A DNA stretch of 64,000 bases from Hyalangium gracile (GTDB taxonomy: Bacteria > Myxococcota > Myxococcia > Myxococcales > Myxococcaceae): contig NZ_JAHXBG010000001.1 in NCBI RefSeq assembly GCF_020103725.1, positions 186,001 through 250,000 on the forward strand, given 5' to 3'. The notes below the pieces were generated by a model. That model did no database searches. It had not been told where the DNA came from and saw only the letters and a program-made list of their open reading frames with translations. A program made the translations under genes and the position numbers. Positions within the stretch are counted from its first letter, which is position 1. Each line of letters begins with the position of its first letter. Shown in pieces: positions 54,534 through 64,000 of the stretch.

Positions 54534-55272
54534 GGTGAGGCTGCTGCTGCGCAAGGAGCTGCGCCAACTGCTGCGCAACCCCGGGGCGATGCTGACGGCG
54601 CTCGTGCTCCCGGTGCTGCTGATGCTCGTCATCCCGCTGGCGCAGATCCTCGCGGCCCACCCGGACCGGATGAAGGAGCTGAACATCCCTCCCGAGGTCT
54701 CGCTCCCACCGGGCCTGCTGGCCACGGGGAAGGACCCGGTGGCCATCATGCGCCTGCTGCTCACGCCGCTGCTGGCGATGGGGGGACTGCTCACCCCGGC
54801 GCTGACGGCGAGCTACACGCTGCTGTCCGAGCGGGAGTCCCGCACGCTGGAGCTGCTCGTGGCGCTGCCGGTGCGGGTGACGCACATCCTCCAGGCCAAG
54901 CTCCTGGCCATCCTGGCCCTCGCCGCGCCGGTGTGCCTGGGGCTGGTGGCCGTGGACGCCGGACTGCTGCTGGCGCGAGGGCTGGGCTCGCCAGGCTACG
55001 TGCTGGCGCTGCTGGTGATGGTGGTGGGCGCGCTGGCCTTCTCCTCGAGCACCGCCCTGCTGGTCAGCCTGCTGGCGCGAGACATCCGCACCGCGAGCAA
55101 CCTCAACGGGGTGGTGCTCGCCCCCTTCATCGTGGGGAGCTTCGCGGCGGTAGTGCTGGTGCCCGGAGAGGCGCTCTCGGCCGCCGTGCTCGCGGGAGCG
55201 TTCCTCGCGGGCACGGCGGTGGTGGTGCTGCTGGCGCTGCGAGTCTTCACCTTCGAGCGGCTGCTGCGCTGA
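54520..55272 (+). CDS. ABC-2 type transporter permease
   Basis: 250 residues with about six membrane segments (AMLTALVLPVLLMLVIPLAQ, LLAILALAAPVCLGLVAVDA, ALLVMVVGALAFSSSTALLV and others) and the ESRTLELLVALPV motif typical of NatB-like ABC-2 permeases, after an N-terminal cytoplasmic helix (RLLLRKELRQLLRNPGAM). Paired with the ATPase just upstream. The next gene converges with 10 bp between. Confidence 0.9.
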   Translation: MLAREVRLLLRKELRQLLRNPGAMLTALVLPVLLMLVIPLAQILAAHPDRMKELNIPPEVSLPPGLLATGKDPVAIMRLLLTPLLAMGGLLTPALTASYTLLSERESRTLELLVALPVRVTHILQAKLLAILALAAPVCLGLVAVDAGLLLARGLGSPGYVLALLVMVVGALAFSSSTALLVSLLARDIRTASNLNGVVLAPFIVGSFAAVVLVPGEALSAAVLAGAFLAGTAVVVLLALRVFTFERLLR

Positions 55273-55282
55273 GCCGCGCCGC

Positions 55283-56002
55283 TCAGTGCCCGGGGCCGAC
55301 GGGCATGTAGAAGGCGAAGCGCGTCACGTCCCGGTAGCCCATGCGCAGGTAGACGGGGTGCCCCGCCTCCGTGGCGTGCAGCACCGTGCGCTCCAGGCCC
55401 CACACGCGGCGAGCATCCGCGAGGCCCTGGCGCATGACGGCCTCGGCGTAGCCGCGCCTGCGCTGGTCCGCGAGCGTGGCCACATACCCCACGTAGGCGA
55501 CATCCTGGACGCGGACGACGGCCGCCACCGACACGGCCTTCCCATCCACATAGCCCACGTAGCCCCGGCTGTTTCCCTGGAAGAGGGCGGGCACCACGAC
55601 GGACTGGCGCGCCACCTCCAGCGGCGAGGCGTAGGCCACCGCGTTGATGTCCGCGATGTGGCCCAAGGCCTCGGTGTCGGTGGCGTGGCGCACCTCGATG
55701 GAGGGCAGCTCCCGGGTGGGCGTCTTGAGGTGCTCGGCCACCATGCCCGTGGTGCTCATGAGCTGCTTGAGGCCCTGCGCCTCGAGCAGCGCGGCCGCCT
55801 TCGGACGCAGGCCGGGCGACAGCCAGTCCTCGCACACGACGTACATCCACCCGTTCTTCCGGGGCGCGAAGTACCGGATGGCGGCGGCCGCGGAGCGCTC
55901 CAGCGCGACCTCGGTCTCGACGGGGTTGGGGAGGAACGCCGCGTTCATGATGCCCCAGGGCACATTCGCGGAGGCGATGTACACCTCGGGTGTTTCGACC
56001 AC
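55283..56002 (-). CDS. GNAT-family N-acetyltransferase
   Basis: 239 residues from a GTG at 56002. The acetyl-CoA motif is QRRRGYAEAVMRQGLADA, followed by HPVYLRMGYRDVTRF. The fold is a tandem or N-terminally extended GNAT. The same frame stays open and protein-like upstream of the GTG (IQESNTQFHGAWRHF) but offers no ATG/GTG/TTG, so the true start may be a rare codon or the 5' end may carry an indel. Substrate unknown. Confidence 0.75.
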   Translation of the reverse strand: MVETPEVYIASANVPWGIMNAAFLPNPVETEVALERSAAAAIRYFAPRKNGWMYVVCEDWLSPGLRPKAAALLEAQGLKQLMSTTGMVAEHLKTPTRELPSIEVRHATDTEALGHIADINAVAYASPLEVARQSVVVPALFQGNSRGYVGYVDGKAVSVAAVVRVQDVAYVGYVATLADQRRRGYAEAVMRQGLADARRVWGLERTVLHATEAGHPVYLRMGYRDVTRFAFYMPVGPGH

Positions 56003-56171
56003 CTCTCCGTGCGGGCTGTGAACTGCGAAGTGGCGCCAGGCGCCATGAAACTGGGTGTTGGACTCTTGGATGTCGGCGGTAAGCAGGAGGACGCCTCCAG
56101 GAGAGGGGGGGGACAGGCCCCATTCTACCCCGCTCGGGCATGCGAGACATCCTGGAGGGTCGTGCGCCTGC

Positions 56172-56684
56172 TCACTGACGGTTCAGGTACGCGGAATGAC
56201 AGGCGACACATGTCTCAACGAGACGCCCGTAACTCTCGGCGAGCGCCTTGTCGTCCTTCTTCTCGGCGGCGATCGACAAGGTCTGGGCGCGGGTGCGGGC
56301 CTCGTCCTGGAGCACGAAGAACCGCTCGGGCAGCAGGGCATTGAGGTCATCCTCGCCGCCGACGATGGGCCGCACGAGCCGCGGCTCCGACGCGATGCGC
56401 TGCGCGGCGGCCTTGGCCATGTCGTATTGCAGCAACGTCACACTAAACATGAGATCCCGGGCATCCTGCCCGTGGCGCTCCATCTTCTTGCGCAGGATGG
56501 GGCGTGCCGCCTCGGGGATGTAATCCGGCGTGGCCAGGCCGGGCATCTTGCCGTTGGCGGTCTTGTCCTTGGACGCCTGGCCGCTCTTCGGCTTGGCGGG
56601 CTCGGCGGCCGAGGCGTGGAGGAGGAAGCCCGCGGACAGGAACCCCGCGAGAACGACGGGAAGGCTGGCTCGAGACAGTTTCAT
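56172..56684 (-). CDS. Exported c-type cytochrome (c556/c'-like)
   Basis: 170 residues with a signal peptide (MKLSRASLPVVLAGFLSAGF, then ASA) and one C-terminal heme site, CVACH, as in four-helix cytochromes c' and c556. Helical stretches lie before it (LLQYDMAKAAAQRIASEP, RFFVLQDEARTRAQTLSI). It is a periplasmic electron carrier or gas-binding protein. The ATG at 56684 is placed by the signal peptide. Confidence 0.85.
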   Translation of the reverse strand: MKLSRASLPVVLAGFLSAGFLLHASAAEPAKPKSGQASKDKTANGKMPGLATPDYIPEAARPILRKKMERHGQDARDLMFSVTLLQYDMAKAAAQRIASEPRLVRPIVGGEDDLNALLPERFFVLQDEARTRAQTLSIAAEKKDDKALAESYGRLVETCVACHSAYLNRQ

Positions 56685-56809
56685 CGGGTGACCTCTCTGC
56701 GCTGAGTCTAAGCACGAGGATTCAAGCGGGTCTGCTGGCCGCCGGGGTAGTCCGGATTTCTTGTCAGTCCTCCTCTGTACGCTTCGCGCGTTGCTGAAGG
56801 AAGGAGACC

Positions 56810-57910
56810 ATGGCCCCACTTCCGGACGTGCTCCCACTCGCCGACGTCCCCACCTTCGTGGAGTACCTCCTGCGCGAGTTCGGTGAGCCCTCCTCCCTGC
56901 GAGACACCCCGGTGCGCTCCTCCCCCGAGCGCTCCTCCACGGTGCCTCCCATGGAGTGGGATGTCTCCATCTGGACGCCGCGGGGATGGGAGGTGCGCCT
57001 GGCGCGGCCCCTCGCGCCCGGCACGGATCCGCGCCTGCAGGTGAAGGCCCCCGAGGGCTGGTCCCTGCGCTGCACGGGGACGAAGCTCGGGCTCACCTCC
57101 TTCCGCATCGATGCGGACAGCGACACGTGGAGCCGCATCGAGGAGATCATCCAGAAGTTCTGGGCCCCGGAGCTGGAGTGGTGCTGTCCTCCCACCGTGC
57201 CGAAGAAGTGGCGCAAGTTCCCCAGCCGCAAGCCCACGGTCAGCATCGTCCGCCACGCCGATGTCATCCCCGGCGCGGAGGTGCTGCTGACGGGGCTCTC
57301 GCCCCAGCAGTTCTCCTTCGCGCTGAGCATCTCGGGTGAGGGCCGTCCGCTGCCCGTCACCTTCCTGGGCCCCATCGGCCTGCGCGCCTCGGGCGCCTCC
57401 GAGCGGTGGCTCTGCGAGCTGCGGCCAGGGGCTCCCCTGCCCCGGCTGGCGGATGTGTACCCGGGCGCCGTCGACAAGCCCTACGAGCCTCTGCCGGACG
57501 CGCCGAAGCGGGACAGGCTGCTGGAGGAGGGGGATGTGCACGGCCTGCTCGTCACGCGCCGGGGTGGGCCTGGCCGGGAGCTCTATGAAGTCCACCGCTC
57601 GCAGGCGGAGCTCGTGAGGGAGTGCCGCTTCGAGTCAGGCTCCGCCGAGCAGGTGGCGGCGCTCCTGCCGGAAGACCCGACGGTGTGGACCGTGGAGTGG
57701 GCCGTCAACGGCAACTACAACTATCTGGCGGGCCACCCCGGCAGCTTCTCGTGTGTCTTCGGACGCTCCCTGCCTCCAGCGCCGGGAACGGCTCGAACCT
57801 ACGAGCTGCTCCTGCACGGACTCTCGGAGCCGGGCGCCCAGGGCTGGCTGGAGCGCCTCGCCAACGTAGGCCTCTCCGTGCGGGAGCGACAGCTCCTGCG
57901 GAGCCGCTGA
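56810..57910 (+). CDS. Protein of unknown function
   Basis: 366 residues without signal peptide or membrane segments. Features are WTPRGWEVRLARPLAPGTDP, a CCPP turn near residue 125 and a C-terminal half with TVEWAVNGNYNYLAGHPGSF. GGAAGGAGACC directly before the ATG is a strong RBS and supports that it is translated. I recognise no family. Confidence 0.6.
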   Translation: MAPLPDVLPLADVPTFVEYLLREFGEPSSLRDTPVRSSPERSSTVPPMEWDVSIWTPRGWEVRLARPLAPGTDPRLQVKAPEGWSLRCTGTKLGLTSFRIDADSDTWSRIEEIIQKFWAPELEWCCPPTVPKKWRKFPSRKPTVSIVRHADVIPGAEVLLTGLSPQQFSFALSISGEGRPLPVTFLGPIGLRASGASERWLCELRPGAPLPRLADVYPGAVDKPYEPLPDAPKRDRLLEEGDVHGLLVTRRGGPGRELYEVHRSQAELVRECRFESGSAEQVAALLPEDPTVWTVEWAVNGNYNYLAGHPGSFSCVFGRSLPPAPGTARTYELLLHGLSEPGAQGWLERLANVGLSVRERQLLRSR

Positions 57911-58371
57911 GGGCTTCGCTCCTTCCGCTGGGCCTTGGCTGTGTCAGGCTTGGGGACCTCACCCACTCCAGCTCGCCCAGGGCCTCCAGCAGGCCGCTGC
58001 GCTTCAGGTGCTCCCACGCCACGGCGATGGGCACTCGAGTGAATCTCGCGTGTCCTTCAGTCGCTCCTCATCGGTCTTCTTCCCCTAGAAGCCGAGGGCG
58101 AGGGCAGGCAGGAGCAGCGCGACGAGCAGAGCAGTGGGCTTGGAAAAATGCATCTCCCGCCATCCAACCACACCCCTCTCGCGGGAGCGATCGTCGGCCT
58201 CCCAAGTACCCCACCTGGGCAGCCTGTCCCCCCGCGTCCTTCCTGACAGGGTGGATTTTCGGTCCCGGCACCATTGACTCCATGCGTCGTCCCCACGGAC
58301 GATTCAGTCCTGAACGCTCCAACCCTCCAGAGAGCGTTCATCCATCCAATCCGTGACGAGGTAGACACCGA
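57911..58371. other. Gene-poor stretch before the SusC gene
   Basis: This 461-bp gap holds the 23-codon minus-strand ORF listed separately and a minus-strand stretch near 57960-58060 (VPIAVAWEHLKRSGLLEALG) that reads like a relic of a protein but has no start or full domain. The last 300 bp should contain the promoter of the SusC/SusD pair; no operator is obvious. Confidence 0.4.
58085..58153 (-). CDS. 22-residue signal-peptide-like small protein
   Basis: The peptide MHFSKPTALLVALLLPALAL ends GF then TAG. It looks like a signal peptide with nothing behind it, with GGGAG upstream of the ATG. It could be a small membrane peptide, a leader, or the surviving 5' end of a broken exported-protein gene. 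The following minus-strand bases are not an obvious continuation. Confidence 0.3.
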   Translation of the reverse strand: MHFSKPTALLVALLLPALALGF

Positions 58372-61482
<3,111 letters not shown>

Positions 61483-61501
61483 CGCCATGAGGACTCGAAC
61501 C

Positions 61502-62821
61502 ATGAAGCAGCAGGTGCTCCTGGCGCTGTGCGCCACCTCCCTGGGGCTCGGGGCGTGTGGCCTCGACGTGCCCAACCTCAACAACCCCAGCCTGGAGTCG
61601 TTCCAGGAGCGGCCCACGCCGGCCGCCATCTACTCGGCCTCCACGGGCCTGCTGATCGGCAACCGGGCGGGCGTCAGCGCCCAGGCCGGCTACGTGGCCC
61701 AGCTGGGCATCCTCGGCCGCGAGTCGTTCACCCTGGACGCAGCCGACCCGCGCTACGTCACCGAGATGGTCCGCGGGAATCTGGACCCCGGTAGCCCCGC
61801 CTTCGGTGGCAGCAACTGGGCCAACCCGTACGCCAACATCCGCAACGCCAACACGCTGCTGGCCGCGCTGGACAAGGTGAACGGCGTGTCGGATGCCCAG
61901 AAGGAGGCCATCCAGGGCTTCGCGAAGACGATCCAGGCGCTGGACTTCCTGGTCGTCATCAACACCCGGGACACCAACGGCGCTCCCATCAACGTGGGCG
62001 GGCTCATCACCGAGCCGCTGGGGGAGATCGAGAGCAAGGAGGCGGTGTTCGCCCACATCGTCACGCTGCTCGAGGAGGCGAAGGGCCACCTGAATGCGGG
62101 CGGGGACGCGTTCCCGTTCCCGCTGAGCAGCGGCTACACGGGCTTCAACAAGCCGAAGGACTTCCTGAAGTTCAACCGCGCGCTCGCGGCCCGCGTGTAT
62201 GTGTACCGGGGCGACTTCAACGCCGCGCTGACGGCGCTGGGGGAGTCCTTCCTCGACACCACCAAGCCGCTGACGCTGGGCGTGTACCACACCTTCAGCA
62301 CGGGCCCGGGCGACGTGCCCAACGCCCTCAAGAACGACAACATCTACGCCAACCCGACGCTCCGGACCGACGCGGACCTCAAGGCGAACGGCGCCATCGA
62401 TGATCGCGTCACCCGGAAGACGGCGTCGGCGGACGAGACCAAGTACGACGACAACCTGAAGTCGGACCTGGTCTTCACGCTGTACGACAGCCAGTCGACG
62501 CCGGTGCCCATCATCCGCAACGAGGAGCTCATCCTCCTGCGGGCCGAGGCGAACATCGGCCTGAGGAACTACGGCCCGGCCACGGAGGACATCAACTTCA
62601 TCCGCACCACCTCGGGCGGCCTGGAGCCGCGCACGGACCTGGGTGAGGCCAACATCCTGGACGAGCTGCTCAAGCAGAAGCGGTACTCACTGCTGTTCGA
62701 GGGTGGACACCGCTGGATCGACATGCGGCGCTACGGGAAGCTGGATCAGCTGGACAAGGCGGGGGGCATCATCCACGACAAGTTCCCCCTCCCGAAGTCC
62801 GAGACGGACGCGCGGCAGTAG
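61502..62821 (+). CDS. SusD/RagB-type nutrient-binding lipoprotein
   Basis: 439 residues with a lipobox (LGLGACGL, Cys at about 17) and SusD-like TPR helices (NTLLAALDKVNGVSDAQKEA, FLKFNRALAARVYVYRGDFN), ending with the conserved LLKQKRYSLLFEGGHRWIDM. It caps the SusC channel at the cell surface. The ATG at 61502 has GAGG 9 bp upstream; an ATG at 61487 is possible. A hairpin followed by a T-run closes the unit. Confidence 0.9.
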   Translation: MKQQVLLALCATSLGLGACGLDVPNLNNPSLESFQERPTPAAIYSASTGLLIGNRAGVSAQAGYVAQLGILGRESFTLDAADPRYVTEMVRGNLDPGSPAFGGSNWANPYANIRNANTLLAALDKVNGVSDAQKEAIQGFAKTIQALDFLVVINTRDTNGAPINVGGLITEPLGEIESKEAVFAHIVTLLEEAKGHLNAGGDAFPFPLSSGYTGFNKPKDFLKFNRALAARVYVYRGDFNAALTALGESFLDTTKPLTLGVYHTFSTGPGDVPNALKNDNIYANPTLRTDADLKANGAIDDRVTRKTASADETKYDDNLKSDLVFTLYDSQSTPVPIIRNEELILLRAEANIGLRNYGPATEDINFIRTTSGGLEPRTDLGEANILDELLKQKRYSLLFEGGHRWIDMRRYGKLDQLDKAGGIIHDKFPLPKSETDARQ

Positions 62822-62850
62822 TCGAACCGCCGTAGCCTTCCGGGGGCCTC

Positions 62851-62896
62851 CACCGCGCCGCTCAGGCGGCTGTGGTGTGAGGTCCCTGGTTTTTTG
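62851..62896 (+). terminator. Hairpin plus T-run after susCD
   Basis: Stem GCCGC/GCGGC with a TCAG loop, extended by CACC/GGTG, followed a few bases on by GGTTTTTTGG. It fits an intrinsic terminator for the SusC/SusD unit. Confidence 0.5.
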
Positions 62897-62993
62897 GGGT
62901 TCACCCCAAGCGAAGTGCCCTGCCGACGCGCTAGAGTGCCGCGGCCTCCCGGGTTGCACGGTTTCGAGGTCTCTCACAGTTGAAGGAGCAGTC

Positions 62994-64000
62994 ATGGCTA
63001 TGAAGCATGTCGCCCCCGCGGCGTTGTTGCTCTGGGGTGCCACCCCGGTGCTGGCGCACGCCGGGCCCCCCGTCCAGGCCATCGCGCAGCAGCCGGTGGC
63101 GGAGCGCGAGCAGTGGATCACCCTGGGAGCCGACACCCTGGAGCCGGTGCTGGAGGGGCTGCGCGCCGCGGGCTGGCAGCAGCCGCCCGAGCCGCTGGCG
63201 AAGAAGAACGGCGTGGTGGTGCTGAAGGTGCCCGAGTCGCTGATGCCGGTCATCGGCAAGGTGATGCACGACAAGTACAACCGGTGCGCTGGCTTCATCG
63301 CCCATGACTCGCAGCAGGAGGCGACGCAGGCGATGGAGCAGGCGGGCACCCAGGTGCCTGTGAAGAACCTCATCACCTATACGATCGACAACGGGCAGAC
63401 GGTGAACGCGCTGATGAGCGAGGTGCAGGAGCCGAACATCCGCGCCACCATCACGACGATGTCGAGCTACAACAACCGGTACTACACGGCGACCACGGGC
63501 ACGGAGTCGGCGCTGTGGCTGAAGTCGCACTGGGAGAGCCTGGCGACGGCGATGGGGCGCACGGATGTGACGGTCACCACGTTCACCCATCCGAGCTGGG
63601 CCCAGCCCTCCGTCATCCTGAGCATCCCGGGCACCACGCTGCCGAACGAGGTGGTGGTGCTGGGCGGACACCTGGACTCCATCAACGGCAGCAGCCCGTC
63701 CGCGGGCCGGGCGCCTGGCGCGGATGACGATGCTTCGGGCATCGCGTCGCTCACGGAGGTGATCCGGGTGGCGATGCTCCGGGGCTACCGGCCGGCGCGC
63801 ACGGTGCGGTTCATGGGCTACGCGGCCGAGGAGGTGGGCCTGAGGGGCTCCAAGGAGATCGCCGCGTCGTACAAGGCGAGCAACGTGAACGTGGTGGGCG
63901 TGCTGCAGCTGGACATGACGAACTACCACGGCTCGAGCGTGGACATCGGCGTGCTGACGGACAACGTGAACGCGGCGCAGACGCAGTTCATGCGTGACTT
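62994..64000 (+). CDS. M28-family zinc aminopeptidase (5' part, cut by window end)
   Basis: At least 335 residues, continuing beyond the window. A signal peptide (VAPAALLLWGATPVLAHA) is followed by a pro-region to about 150 and the M28 catalytic domain: zinc-binding His226 (LGGHLDS), Asp245 (GADDDASG), Glu280 (YAAEEVG) and Asp307 (QLDMTNYH), with Glu279 as general base. This matches the secreted bacterial leucyl aminopeptidase group, useful for degrading prey protein. GAAGGAG precedes the ATG. Confidence 0.88.
   Translation, partial: MAMKHVAPAALLLWGATPVLAHAGPPVQAIAQQPVAEREQWITLGADTLEPVLEGLRAAGWQQPPEPLAKKNGVVVLKVPESLMPVIGKVMHDKYNRCAGFIAHDSQQEATQAMEQAGTQVPVKNLITYTIDNGQTVNALMSEVQEPNIRATITTMSSYNNRYYTATTGTESALWLKSHWESLATAMGRTDVTVTTFTHPSWAQPSVILSIPGTTLPNEVVVLGGHLDSINGSSPSAGRAPGADDDASGIASLTEVIRVAMLRGYRPARTVRFMGYAAEEVGLRGSKEIAASYKASNVNVVGVLQLDMTNYHGSSVDIGVLTDNVNAAQTQFMRD

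Overview
The window is high-GC DNA that reads as a predatory myxobacterium (Myxococcota), most likely of the Archangium/Cystobacter/Hyalangium group. The reasons are SitA/SitI-type polymorphic toxin lipoproteins, eukaryote-like Ser/Thr kinases with TPR tails, FHA-sigma54 activators, many secreted lipoproteins of unknown role, and a complete alternative isovaleryl-CoA (aib) operon. This is inference from gene content; there is no rRNA or marker gene to confirm it.

Bases 1-4.3 kb are accessory DNA. They hold an XRE regulator, a copy of a tmRNA/tRNA 3' end, a lipoprotein toxin (DUF6310-like) with its probable immunity gene, a truncated group II intron and a frameshifted hydrolase relic. From 4.35 to 8.4 kb a tightly overlapped set encodes an ECF sigma factor, a zinc-type anti-sigma factor, an exported caspase-like protease and a beta-helix lipoprotein; a related beta-helix exoprotein converges on it. 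After a dead kinase gene come an AlgI/AlgJ-type acetyltransferase pair (10.8-13.5 kb) and a run of mostly exported, largely undescribed proteins (13.8-23.3 kb). These are a hydrophobic exoprotein, a vitellogenin-like HEAT protein, a Hint protein, a small coiled protein, a subtilisin with a poly-C frameshift and a 14-repeat RCC1 lipoprotein, followed by an FHA-sigma54 activator.

At 24.78-28 kb two further copies of the tmRNA-like 3' end bracket a 1.6-kb inverted toxin/immunity cassette, and a SitA6/SitI6 pair follows directly. In M. xanthus SitA lipoproteins are passed between cells by outer-membrane exchange, so this is probably a kin-discrimination locus built by repeated insertion at a tmRNA-type attachment site.

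From 28 to 43 kb genes are mostly single units: an exported nuclease/sphingomyelinase-like protein, a TonB-like transducer, DinB, a nitrilase-fold amidohydrolase, a Ser/Thr kinase-TPR protein, a Hint lipoprotein, a decayed copy of the kinase-TPR gene, an alpha/beta hydrolase and Ig-like and outer-membrane proteins. From 43.8 to 48.4 kb lies aibR-aibA-aibB-aibC-mvaS behind a perfect 16-bp operator palindrome. The last part holds a hydrolase-CHAT protease fusion, an SLC13 transporter, an ABC exporter pair, a GNAT, a cytochrome c, a SusC/SusD pair (rare outside Bacteroidota) and the start of an M28 aminopeptidase cut by the window end.
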